NCBI GenBank assembly: GCA_021734075.1
Contig: JAIPJW010000009.1
Span: forward strand, 1-45,605
Direction: 5' to 3'
Length of the DNA: 45,605 bases
Source: Cephaloticoccus sp.
Lineage (GTDB): Bacteria; Verrucomicrobiota; Verrucomicrobiia; Opitutales; Opitutaceae
The notes beneath the pieces are model-generated. The model had not been told where the DNA came from. It did not search any database and saw only the letters and a list, made by a program, of their open reading frames with translations. Position numbers and translations under genes: made by a program. Below are positions 8,026 to 15,909 of the stretch, in pieces. Numbering within the stretch: position 1 is the first letter of the stretch; each line of letters starts with the position of its first letter.

Positions 8026-11000
8026 ATGACTACCCTGTTCAAGTCTGTCGGATGCCGGTTGGTTTTTACCGCCGTTTTTCTCCTTGGTTTGCTGACCTCC
8101 GCGCAAGCCGCGGATGAAGGGACGACCAAGTCCTACGATCTGCCGGCAGCTGATGCCACCACCGCCTTCCAGAGCTTTACTGAACAGTCCGGGCACGAAC
8201 TCATCTATCCGGCAACGGTGGTGGCCGGGGTGAAGACCCAGGCGGTCAAGGGCGAATTCACCGCCCTCGAGGCGTTGAATCACATGCTGGCCGGGACGGA
8301 ACTGGTCGCCGTGCAGGACAAGGAATCCGGCGCGTTCGCCGTCAACCGGGTCTCCGACCCAAACGGCCAAAGGGTGGCGCAACAAAACAGCGACCACCCG
8401 GGCGTGACTGAGGATGCGGGCCAGAAGGCAGTCCGGCTGGAGCGCTATGAAGTGTTGGGCAGTCGTATCCGCCAGACTGAGGATTTCAGTCCCTCCCCGG
8501 TCTCTACCTACGACAACGATTTCATCCGTTCCTCCGGTGCGCTGACCCTGGCGGATTTTCTCAGCCGGCTGCCTCAAAACTATGCCGGCGTCTCTGCCGG
8601 ACGTGGGAGCACTCCCAACGAGCTCAATCCCGAGTTCGGTTCGCGCACCGAGACGGCGACCCCGCCATTCAATCTGGCCCTGGGTGTATCCGCCGTGCGG
8701 GCGACAGCGACCGGTCAGTCCGGGGTGGGCCTGCGCGGGCTGGGAGCGGGCTCCACGTTGGTCCTGGTCGACGGCCGTCGCGTCGCCCAGTCGAGTGCGG
8801 GCAATGCCGGCACCGACTCAAGGCAGGGATTTGTCGACTTGAACACCATCCCCCTCGGCATGGTGGAACGCATTGAAGTGATCACGGACGGGGCCTCCGC
8901 CATCTATGGGGCCGATGCGGTCGCCGGCGTGGTGAACATTGTGCTCAAGAAAAACTGGTCGGGCAGCGAGCTGTCGGCCAATTACAAGGGCGCGTTTGCC
9001 GGTGGCGGCCATGAACGCTCGATCTCCCTCATCCATGGGTTCAATTACGGGCCTTTGCATGGCACCTTGAGTCTGGATTTCTATCAACGGGCTGATCTCA
9101 AGGCGGACCAACGGGTATTTTCCAACCAACAAGATCACACCGGCATCGTTGAAGGATTTGATCCCACCACCGGGGCCTGGGTATATGGGAGTAATTTTCT
9201 GCTGAATTATGGCTATCCAGCGACCGTGCAAGCCCGTTCGGGCAATCTGAGCGGCATCACGGCCAATGGGGTTCCCACCCGGGTTGCCCTTACTCCGGGG
9301 GGCCTGACCAGTGATCCGACAACCACGGCGGGTTTCGTTGGCGTGGCTCCCGTGGGCACAGCCACCCTGGCCGCGGCCTCGAAAGCCCGTCTCGGCAACA
9401 CCGCCGAGTTTCTGGATTTGATTCCCCCCTCGGAACGGCAGGGGATTTCCCTGAGCTTGGGTTACACGCTGCCCAACAGCATGGAATTGTATTCCCGTTA
9501 CAGCTATTCCGACGTCAAATCCTCCTTCTCGAGCCAGCCGGCTGTTTTTAATGCGTCTGCTTCCACCGGGTTTGGCAATTTCGCCAGCATCGTGCCGGCG
9601 GCCTACAACCCCTTTGGCCAGGACGTGCTGGTGGGGATGATCGTCTATGATTTCGGCAGCATTGTGCAAACGACCAAAACCACGGCAGACAATGCGGTGC
9701 TTGGCCTGCGGGGATCTTTCGGCGAGACCTGGCAGTGGGATTTGTCCGCCGGTTGGCAGGAGCAGGATTTCAGCCGGGTGGTGCGCGATTTCAACTATGC
9801 CGCCATCACGGCCGCGCTGGCCAATCCAGACGCGTCGCAAAGATTCAATCCCTTTGTGGATTCCCGGGCGTCCGGGGCCCCCGACCAGTCGGCCCTCCTG
9901 GCAACGATGGCCCGTTACATCACTTTTGAAGGCGTGTCCCGGATGCGCACCCTTGATTTCATCGCGGATGGTGGTGTCTTCGAGTTGACGGGCGGCATGG
10001 CCAAGATGGCGGCCGGCTTCTCGTATCAATACGACGAAAATTCCGGCACGTCGGTCACGCCCAGTGTGGCCGTGACCCCGGTCCTGGCGACGGTAACCAC
10101 CGGTGGAAATCGCAAGACCACGGCGGTGTTTTCCGAACTTTCGATTCCGATCTTTGGCAAGGGAAATGCCCGTCCCGGCTTTGAACGGTTGAACCTGCAG
10201 ATTGCCGGTCGTTATGAAGACCGGAGCGATGCGGGCAGTGTGACGGTGCCCAAGGTTGGGTTTACCTGGACTCCAGTCAAACCGGTGATGCTCCGGGCCA
10301 GCTATTCGGAGGGATTCCGCGCTCCCTCGCTCACGGAGTATCAACAAATCGTGGGCAATACCTTTACCAGCAACACCGTGGTTGATCCCAAACGCGGCAA
10401 TACGGTTACCCGGGGAGTGGTGGTCACCCGCGGAGCCAATCCCAATCTCAAACCCGAGACCTCGAAATCGGAGTTCTACGGGGTGGTGGTTGAGCCGCCC
10501 CAGGCCAAAGGCCTGACCTTTCAGGTCAATTACTATCGCACGACACAGGAAAACATCATCCAGGTCCTGACGGAACAGCAGTTGGTGAACAACGAGGCGT
10601 TTTTCCCGGACCGCGTCACCCGGACGGCGCCGACCGCCACGGATATTGCCAATGGTTGGGCCGGCGCGGTCATTGGGGCGGACCGATCGCTGCTGAATTT
10701 TGGCAAGGTCATCAACCATTCGTTGGATTTTTCCACCGACTACCGTTTGCCGTGGGAGGAAGTGGGCCGCTGGCGAGTCGGCTTCAATGCCTCGCGGACT
10801 CTCAAGTCCGAGCGAGAAGTAAGACCCGGGGAACCCGCCGTTGAAGACCTGGGCGACACCTTGAGCCCGCCCGAATGGCGAATGTCGGGCTCCCTGTTCT
10901 GGACCAAGGGCCCGCTCAATGCATCCTTGTTTGTCAACTACCTGAGCAGCTTTGACACCAACACGGCCGGCAACACGCGGTCCCCCCTTGCGATTCCCTC

Positions 11001-11205
11001 GCAAAAAGTGGTCGATGTGCGCATGGGTTATGAGTTCCAAAAAGGAGTGGTCGGCGAATATCTGAAGGGCTCCAGGTTGAGCTTTGGGATTGGCAACTTG
11101 CTGGACGAGCAGCCGCCATTCTCGGATACGGTCTTTGGCTACAATGGCGCCCTGCACAGCCCCCTGGGTCGGACCTATGAGCTGTCCTTGAGCTGCCCAT
11201 TCTGA
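8026..11205 (+). CDS. STN-domain TonB-dependent outer-membrane receptor, module copy 1
   Basis: A 1059-residue transducer-type receptor. The signal peptide covers about residues 1-29; an STN (secretin/TonB N-terminal) domain spans about 35-108 (SYDLPAADATTAFQSFTEQS, 'LEALNHMLAGT'); a TonB-box-like stretch is near 137-147 (RLERYEVLGSR); the plug runs about 155-325 (GVGLRGLGAGSTLVLVDGRR, ERIEVITDGASAIYGADAVA); the rest is a beta-barrel ending in YELSLSCPF, with the usual terminal Phe. STN receptors both import a ligand and signal its presence to FecR. No SusD partner is adjacent, so this is not a Sus-type glycan pair. The ligand is unknown; siderophore, peptide or protein are all possible. Confidence 0.93.
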   Translation: MTTLFKSVGCRLVFTAVFLLGLLTSAQAADEGTTKSYDLPAADATTAFQSFTEQSGHELIYPATVVAGVKTQAVKGEFTALEALNHMLAGTELVAVQDKESGAFAVNRVSDPNGQRVAQQNSDHPGVTEDAGQKAVRLERYEVLGSRIRQTEDFSPSPVSTYDNDFIRSSGALTLADFLSRLPQNYAGVSAGRGSTPNELNPEFGSRTETATPPFNLALGVSAVRATATGQSGVGLRGLGAGSTLVLVDGRRVAQSSAGNAGTDSRQGFVDLNTIPLGMVERIEVITDGASAIYGADAVAGVVNIVLKKNWSGSELSANYKGAFAGGGHERSISLIHGFNYGPLHGTLSLDFYQRADLKADQRVFSNQQDHTGIVEGFDPTTGAWVYGSNFLLNYGYPATVQARSGNLSGITANGVPTRVALTPGGLTSDPTTTAGFVGVAPVGTATLAAASKARLGNTAEFLDLIPPSERQGISLSLGYTLPNSMELYSRYSYSDVKSSFSSQPAVFNASASTGFGNFASIVPAAYNPFGQDVLVGMIVYDFGSIVQTTKTTADNAVLGLRGSFGETWQWDLSAGWQEQDFSRVVRDFNYAAITAALANPDASQRFNPFVDSRASGAPDQSALLATMARYITFEGVSRMRTLDFIADGGVFELTGGMAKMAAGFSYQYDENSGTSVTPSVAVTPVLATVTTGGNRKTTAVFSELSIPIFGKGNARPGFERLNLQIAGRYEDRSDAGSVTVPKVGFTWTPVKPVMLRASYSEGFRAPSLTEYQQIVGNTFTSNTVVDPKRGNTVTRGVVVTRGANPNLKPETSKSEFYGVVVEPPQAKGLTFQVNYYRTTQENIIQVLTEQQLVNNEAFFPDRVTRTAPTATDIANGWAGAVIGADRSLLNFGKVINHSLDFSTDYRLPWEEVGRWRVGFNASRTLKSEREVRPGEPAVEDLGDTLSPPEWRMSGSLFWTKGPLNASLFVNYLSSFDTNTAGNTRSPLAIPSQKVVDVRMGYEFQKGVVGEYLKGSRLSFGIGNLLDEQPPFSDTVFGYNGALHSPLGRTYELSLSCPF

Positions 11206-11212
11206 CCCGGGT

Positions 11213-11230
11213 GGTTGCGAATTCGCAACC
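11213..11230. promoter_or_regulatory. Perfect 18-base palindrome between receptor 1 and thioredoxin gene
   Basis: GGTTGCGAATTCGCAACC is a perfect two-fold palindrome 8 bases after the receptor stop and 40 bases before the next start. As DNA it would suit a dimeric regulator; as RNA it folds to a 7-bp stem with an AATT loop but lacks a following U-run, so it is not a canonical terminator. No counterpart is present at the same place in module copy 2. Confidence 0.5.
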
Positions 11231-11269
11231 CAGGACACAACCCTGCAAGAGGAGCAATATATCCGCATT

Positions 11270-13693
11270 ATGAATAACAACCGACCGATGTCCTTTTTGC
11301 TCCGCTTGCTGGGCACCCTTCTGGTGGTGGGGCCCGCGACCAGCGCCACCACTGCCGTCGCTCAGGAGCCGCCGCCGCGTCCTGCCTTTCGGGAGAGCTT
11401 TGCCAAGTTGAAGGCCGGGGAGAGCGTGCCTGATTTCTTGGTTCTTTCGGCCGACGGAAAGGAAGCCAGATTTTCGGACTATGCCAGGGGCAAGACGGTG
11501 GTGCTTGATTTCTGGGCGACGTGGTGCGGCCCTTGCCAGCAGGCCATGCCCCATTTGGAGGAGACCTACCGCAGCTATGCCGATCAGGGTGTGGTGGTCC
11601 TGGGCGTTTGCAGTTTCGACACGCGGGAGGCTTACGCCGGGTGGCTGGAGAAAAACCGGGAGCGCTACACCTTTCCAACCGTTTTTGATCCCATGGGCAA
11701 ACCTCGCAAGGGTCATCCAGAGGATATGGCCCAAACCGTGATGGTCCAATTGAGTGGGGGGCCGGTTACACCCTTGCCAACCACCTTGGTTGTCAGTTCC
11801 GCCGGCAAACTGGTCGGCTCCTACGTCGGGTTTCAGGCCAGCGGCTCCGGGGCCTTGGCAAGCTTGCTCATGCGCGCTGGAATCAACCTGAAGCCGGAGG
11901 ACCGGCCCGGGACCGTGCCGGCCGCAAATTTGGTAAAACCAGCACCGTTGCCGGCTACTCCGGCCAAGATGGAATTATTGCAAGCCGGGGTCCCGGCGCC
12001 GGACTTCGTCATGTTGGATGCAACCGATAACGAGGTCAGACTGGCCGACTTCAAGGGCAAGGTGGTGATCCTGGATTTTTGGGCGACCTGGTGCGGGCCC
12101 TGCCTTACCGCCATGCCCCATTCCCAGGCCTTGGCCGCCAAATACAAGGACCAGGATGTGGTGGTGATTGCATCGGGCACGAGCGATTTCACGGCCAAGT
12201 TCAAGGAGTGGATTCCTCAAAACCAGACCAAGTATCCCGACATCAAATTCTATTTTGATCCGCATGAGCGCAACTCCGCCGATTTCGGGCTGCGGGCCTC
12301 GAGTCGGCTCTACGGCGTGAGCAGCATTCCCACCCAGTTTGTCCTGGACCGGGATCATCGCATCGTGGCGACCGTGGTGGGTAACAATGGTGAAGCCGAT
12401 GCCCGCCTTGATGCCGCGCTGGCCAAGGCTGGCGTGACGGTGGACGCCAACCGCGTCGCCGCCGGGGAGAGGCAATTGCAGGATGCGGCGGACAAAGAAG
12501 CCGCCCGGGCCGAGGCCCTCGCTGAAGATCTCAGGAATCCCCGGCCAAAATTCCGGGAGGGCTACGGCAAGCTCAAGACCGGCCAACCGCTGGCTAACTT
12601 CACCGCCCAGGATGAAAACGGGAAAATGGTGCAATTTGCCGATCTGGCCCGGGACAAGACGGTCGTCATAAGTGTCTGGTCCGCCAGCTACGGGCTGCCG
12701 GATGAAGCCCTTGCGTTCCAGGATGCATGGGCCCGGAAATACGCAGATCAAGGGGTGGTTTTTCTCGGCCTTGGTGCCTATGGGACGCGGGAAGATTTCG
12801 ATGTCTGGATGGCAAACAACCGGGCGAAAATATCTTTTCCCGTGCTTTTTGATCCGGCTGGAAAACTCACTCCGCCCAAACCGGTCAACCAGATGAATGA
12901 CACTGAGAAGGCTGCGTTCAAGGTGGCCTCCAAGGACTATTACGCCAAGGTTCTGCCCATGCAGCTTGCCGGGGGCATGATGGCGCCGGTGCCGCACCAA
13001 ATCGTTGTGGGCCCTGACGGCAATTTGCTCGGCTTCTATGTGGGGTCCGGACCCCCGACCGCCGATTCACTTGGCAATCTGCTCATCCGGGCCGGCATCA
13101 AGCTCGCGGCCGAGGATATGCCACGCAAGGTGTTCACGGTTGAGGAATCAAAGGAAGCACCCCCACCGCCCAAAGTGGATTTGCTTAAAGTGGGAGCTGA
13201 AGCGCCCGACTTTCCCACCACCGATGTGGACGGCAAGTTGGTCAAACTGTCGGATTTCCGGGGCAAGGTGGTCATTCTGGACTTTTGGGCCACTTGGTGT
13301 GGACCCTGCCTTGCCTCCATGCCCCACACGCAGGAAGTGGCCGCCCATTACAAAGATCAGGGGGTCGTCGTGCTGGCTTCCTGCACCAGTGACAAGCGAA
13401 AGTCATTTGAAACCTGGGTGAAGCGTTACCAAAGCCAGTATCCCGATATCCGCTTCGCGCATGATGCCCTGGAGAAATCCAATGATCGGGCCTCACGGCT
13501 GCTCTATGGCGTCGGCGGAATCCCCCAGCAGTTCATCATCGATCGAAATGGCAAGGTGGTGGCGCTGGTAACGGGATACCTGAAAGGCGAGGCCATCCTG
13601 GATGCCGCCTTGGCCAAGGCGGGTATCCAGGTTGATCCTGCCCTCATCGCCAAGGGGGCGGCCGATCTTGAGGCCCGCAATGCCATGCGATGA
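11270..13693 (+). CDS. Exported four-domain thioredoxin-fold (TlpA-like) protein
   Basis: An 807-residue protein with an N-terminal signal (about 1-32), thus periplasmic or surface-facing. Four TlpA/ResA-type domains are visible in order. Domain 1 has WCGPC at C86/C89 and cis-Pro P170; domain 2 has C275/C278 and P354; domain 3 has the matching stretch WSASYGLP (470-477), with both cysteines lost (Y474, P477) but P575 kept; domain 4 has C677/C680 and P752. Domains 1 and 3 share FRE-KLK openings, YADQGVV and TRE-W segments; domains 2 and 4 share HYKDQ-like, S-DKR/SDF and QYPDI-like segments. The gene therefore looks like a tandem duplication of a two-domain unit. Active CxxC domains would reduce disulfides or peroxides. 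It follows receptor 1 by 64 bases; purine-rich AGAGGAG lies about 17 bases before the ATG. Confidence 0.9.
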   Translation: MNNNRPMSFLLRLLGTLLVVGPATSATTAVAQEPPPRPAFRESFAKLKAGESVPDFLVLSADGKEARFSDYARGKTVVLDFWATWCGPCQQAMPHLEETYRSYADQGVVVLGVCSFDTREAYAGWLEKNRERYTFPTVFDPMGKPRKGHPEDMAQTVMVQLSGGPVTPLPTTLVVSSAGKLVGSYVGFQASGSGALASLLMRAGINLKPEDRPGTVPAANLVKPAPLPATPAKMELLQAGVPAPDFVMLDATDNEVRLADFKGKVVILDFWATWCGPCLTAMPHSQALAAKYKDQDVVVIASGTSDFTAKFKEWIPQNQTKYPDIKFYFDPHERNSADFGLRASSRLYGVSSIPTQFVLDRDHRIVATVVGNNGEADARLDAALAKAGVTVDANRVAAGERQLQDAADKEAARAEALAEDLRNPRPKFREGYGKLKTGQPLANFTAQDENGKMVQFADLARDKTVVISVWSASYGLPDEALAFQDAWARKYADQGVVFLGLGAYGTREDFDVWMANNRAKISFPVLFDPAGKLTPPKPVNQMNDTEKAAFKVASKDYYAKVLPMQLAGGMMAPVPHQIVVGPDGNLLGFYVGSGPPTADSLGNLLIRAGIKLAAEDMPRKVFTVEESKEAPPPPKVDLLKVGAEAPDFPTTDVDGKLVKLSDFRGKVVILDFWATWCGPCLASMPHTQEVAAHYKDQGVVVLASCTSDKRKSFETWVKRYQSQYPDIRFAHDALEKSNDRASRLLYGVGGIPQQFIIDRNGKVVALVTGYLKGEAILDAALAKAGIQVDPALIAKGAADLEARNAMR

Positions 13694-13712
13694 TCCCTTT
13701 GTGTTGTTGTGC

Positions 13713-13749
13713 GGGTCGGGGGTTCTGCCCAAGGGCGGTCTCCCGACCC
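13713..13749 (+). promoter_or_regulatory. Stem-loop between thioredoxin gene 1 and luxR-like gene 1
   Basis: Outer arms GGGTCGGG (13713-13720) and CCCGACCC (13742-13749) enclose an inner GCCC/GGGC hairpin (13727-13730, 13733-13736). It lies between the thioredoxin stop and the chosen luxR-like start at 13767. A different but equally strong stem-loop occupies the same position in module copy 2 (20334-20364). No U-run follows, so it may stabilise or attenuate the mRNA. Confidence 0.5.
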
Positions 13750-13766
13750 ATGCAAACCACCAGCCC

Positions 13767-14051
13767 ATGGTATCCGCCCGTGCCAATATGGTGACGTCAC
13801 CGCTCCCTGTGCCCCCGACCATGAGTTGGCGGGAAATGGCGGCCGGTCTGCGCGTGCCGGCCGATCCGCAGCTGGCAGATCTCACCCCGGCGGAGCAGGT
13901 GGTGGTCACCTACCTGCGGCAGGGTATGTCCAACAAGGAAATCGCCCGGGCGCTCGGCAAGGCCGAGGCCACCGTGAAACATCAAGTCAGTGCCTGCCTC
14001 GCCAAGTTTGGCGTGCGCACCCGCACCCGGCTGATCGCCCTCCTTAGCTAG
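13767..14051 (+). CDS. Stand-alone LuxR/GerE-type HTH protein, module copy 1
   Basis: A 94-residue protein ending in a GerE-type HTH: LTPAEQVVVTYLRQGMSNKE, then IARALGKAEATVKHQVSACLAKFGVRTRTRLIALL. It has no receiver, autoinducer or sensor domain, only a ~38-residue N-terminal tail containing MSWREMAAGL. The start at ATG 13767 (MVSARAN) is chosen because the paralogue at 20379 also begins MVS; in-frame starts further upstream (for example 13680, overlapping the thioredoxin stop) are possible. By family it binds DNA as a transcription regulator, perhaps of the module itself. It lies 73 bases after the thioredoxin gene, probably in the same transcript. Confidence 0.8.
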   Translation: MVSARANMVTSPLPVPPTMSWREMAAGLRVPADPQLADLTPAEQVVVTYLRQGMSNKEIARALGKAEATVKHQVSACLAKFGVRTRTRLIALLS

Positions 14052-14056
14052 AGCTT

Positions 14057-14080
14057 CCACCTTCGCCAAGGCTATGGTGG
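14057..14080. repeat. CCACCTTCGCCAAGG-type palindrome after luxR-like gene 1
   Basis: CCACC/GGTGG arms (14057-14061, 14076-14080) with inner GCC/GGC pairs form a hairpin five bases after the stop. An almost identical element occurs at 20701-20726, there overlapping the end of the second luxR-like gene. This type of 'CTTCGCCAAGGCTATGG' intergenic repeat is common in several bacterial phyla. The remaining sequence to 14265 contains the promoter below and nothing else recognisable. Confidence 0.6.
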
Positions 14081-14157
14081 ACAAGATGGCGGACGGGCTT
14101 CTCGCAGGTTCCTGTTGCGCTGAGTTAACGCTTCACAGCGTTCGTGCTGGCAGGCAC

Positions 14158-14187
14158 TTGAAAAATAAATCCAGTTCGGGATATTTT
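14158..14187 (+). promoter_or_regulatory. Predicted sigma-70-like promoter for module copy 2
   Basis: TTGAAA (14158-14163) and TATTTT (14182-14187) are spaced 18 bases apart in an AT-rich patch about 80 bases upstream of the sigma-factor start. This fits a housekeeping promoter and would make the second module independent of read-through from the first. Confidence 0.45.
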
Positions 14188-14265
14188 TCTTTAATTGGTT
14201 TGTCGCGATGGAGTGTCTAAGGGTCGAGTGGTCCTGTCTCCGGCTGCTTTTCCTGTTTCCAAACG

Positions 14266-14808
14266 ATGTCCCTGCAAGATTCTGAACAAGCCCGCTGGTT
14301 TGCTGACGAAGCCCTGCCGCATGAGCCCATGCTCCGCGGGTGGTTGCAGGCGCGCTTCCCGACCCTGCCGGACATCGATGACCTGGTGCAGGATGCTTAC
14401 ACGCGGCTCCTGCGAGCCCATGAGACTGGGCCCATCGCCTGTGTGAAGGCCTTCCTCTTTGTTACGGCCCGCAATCTGGCCCTGAACAGCCTGCGGCATC
14501 TGCGCGTCGAACGTCCCTACCGGGTGCAGGAAATTGATCCCCTGTCGGTGTTGGATGACACGGCCAGCGTGCCGGAGAGTGTGGCCCGGGCGGAGGACTT
14601 CCAGCTTTTGGTCCAGGCGATTCAATCTTTGCCGGCCCGTTGTCGCCAGATCATGACGTTGCGCAAGATCTACGGGCTTTCGCAGCGCGAAGTCGCGGAC
14701 CGCCTGAATATATCCGAGCACACGGTGGAGGCCCAGGGCGCCATCGGCCTCGCCAAATGCATCAAATTTTTTCGCCGGCACGGATACCTCGCCGGACCCC
14801 GCCCATGA
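14266..14808 (+). CDS. ECF RNA polymerase sigma factor, module copy 2 (FecI-like)
   Basis: A 180-residue ECF sigma factor paralogous to the one at 6350-6877. Region 2 shows LPDIDDLVQDAYTRLLRAHE and KAFLFVTARNLALNSLRHLR; region 4 shows IQSLPARCRQIMTLRKIYGL followed by SQREVADRLNISEHTVEAQG. The identical LTLRKIYGLSQRE/MTLRKIYGLSQRE and EHTVEAQ segments in the two copies suggest overlapping promoter recognition. The fecR-like start codon overlaps its stop (ATGA at 14805-14808), implying translational coupling and balanced production of sigma factor and its partner. ATG 14266 gives an N-terminus that aligns with copy 1 (ARWFADEALPHEP vs SRWFAAEIEPHAP). Confidence 0.95.
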   Translation: MSLQDSEQARWFADEALPHEPMLRGWLQARFPTLPDIDDLVQDAYTRLLRAHETGPIACVKAFLFVTARNLALNSLRHLRVERPYRVQEIDPLSVLDDTASVPESVARAEDFQLLVQAIQSLPARCRQIMTLRKIYGLSQREVADRLNISEHTVEAQGAIGLAKCIKFFRRHGYLAGPRP

Positions 14809-15854
14809 AACCCATCGATTATTATTCGTCCGACGAGAGTGGCCCCGAACAGGAGGCCGCACTCTGGGTGCTGCGTCAGGACCGCGGCTTGACCGCGGAA
14901 GAACAGGATGCCTTTTCCCAATGGCTAGCCGAAAACCCGCTCCACCGCGAGGCCCTGGCCGCGCACCGTTGGGGCTGGGAGGAACTCGACCGGCTGGCCG
15001 GCTTGCAGGCCACTGTGCATGCCCCGCCCGATCCCGACCTGCTGCAGCCAACCCGTCGCAGAGCCTGGGGACGCATCATTCGCTTGTCCCGGCAGACGCA
15101 AAAAATTCTCTGGCCGCTGGCGGCGGCGGCGGCGCTGGCAACCGGGTATTTCATGTGGCGTCCAGTGAAGGAGGAAAAGATGGATCTGGCGCCACCGTCG
15201 ACCGCGCTGGCGGCGCCGATCGAGCAGCGCACCCTGGAAGACGGTTCGGTCGTGGAATTGAATCGGGGTGCGGCGCTTGTCGTGGCCTACACCGCGCAGG
15301 AAAGACGCATCACGCTCACCCGCGGCGAGGCGAATTTCAAGGTGGCCAAGAATCCCAACCGACCGTTCATCGTCAATGCCGGCGGGGTCGAGGTGCGGGC
15401 CGTGGGCACGGCGTTCAATGTGCGTCTCGACAACACCGCGGTGGAGGTGCTGGTGACCGAGGGCAGGGTGCGCGTTGACCAGACCATCGGCAGCACGGAC
15501 ACCGTGGCCGTGCCGTTGCTCGAGGCGGGCAATCGAGCCGTCGTCGCGCTGTCTCCGGCCGCGCCCGCCCCGGAAGTGGAGAGTTTGACCCCGGTTCAGG
15601 TGGAGGAGCGTCTGGCCTGGCAGCCCCGCCTGCTGGATTTTACCGATGCGCCGATGCGCGACATCGTGGCGGAGTTCAACCGGCGCAACCCGGTGCGGCT
15701 GGTGCTGGGCAGTTCCGAACTGGCCGACATGCGGCTCAGTGCCAATTTCCGCTCGGACAACGTCGAAGGCTTCGTGCGCCTGATGGAGTCGAACTTCGGC
15801 ATGCAGTCCGAGTGGAAAGGGGAGACCCAGATTGTCCTCACCCGGGCCCGCTAG
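14805..15854 (+). CDS. FecR-like anti-sigma/signal transducer, module copy 2
   Basis: A 349-residue membrane protein starting at the ATG that overlaps the sigma-factor stop. It has DUF4880 (about 14-62: RQDRGLTAEEQDAFSQWLAE), a transmembrane stretch (about 100-118), the FecR domain (about 138-225: LEDGSVVELNRGAAL, GEANFKV, AVGTAFNVR, VLVTEGRVRVDQ) and a C-terminal DUF4974 region (FTDAPMRDIVAEFNRRNPVR, ending with the MESNFGMQSE segment). All parts align with the copy at 6882-7910. It should hold the sigma factor until the receptor's STN domain signals. A longer frame from 14640 exists but lies inside the sigma gene and is not conserved. Confidence 0.93.
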   Translation: MKPIDYYSSDESGPEQEAALWVLRQDRGLTAEEQDAFSQWLAENPLHREALAAHRWGWEELDRLAGLQATVHAPPDPDLLQPTRRRAWGRIIRLSRQTQKILWPLAAAAALATGYFMWRPVKEEKMDLAPPSTALAAPIEQRTLEDGSVVELNRGAALVVAYTAQERRITLTRGEANFKVAKNPNRPFIVNAGGVEVRAVGTAFNVRLDNTAVEVLVTEGRVRVDQTIGSTDTVAVPLLEAGNRAVVALSPAAPAPEVESLTPVQVEERLAWQPRLLDFTDAPMRDIVAEFNRRNPVRLVLGSSELADMRLSANFRSDNVEGFVRLMESNFGMQSEWKGETQIVLTRAR

Positions 15855-15879
15855 TCCGATGCTTCCGGCGCGACCTCGG

Positions 15880-15908
15880 GGAAATCGGGATATCTGAAAA
15901 AAACTTTT
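15880..15908 (+). promoter_or_regulatory. Candidate FecI-type promoter at TonB receptor 2
   Basis: GGAAAT (15880-15885, inside GGGGAAAT) is followed after exactly 17 bases by ACTTTT (15903-15908), close to the reported FecI-type GGAAAT-N17-TCYTTT pattern. If real, transcription would begin at or past the annotated ATG at 15910, which would favour the in-frame GTG at 15943 as the translation start. Confidence 0.35.
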
Positions 15909-15909
15909 A

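Noticed and set aside
8818-11352. 844-codon open frame on the minus strand
   Set aside because: It lies wholly antisense to receptor 1 and its composition (Arg, Gly, His rich, no domain) is that of a shadow frame in GC-rich DNA.
14052-14265. Hidden small peptide gene in the gap before sigma gene 2
   Set aside because: I see a palindromic repeat and a promoter-like sequence but no short frame with a plausible start and conserved character.
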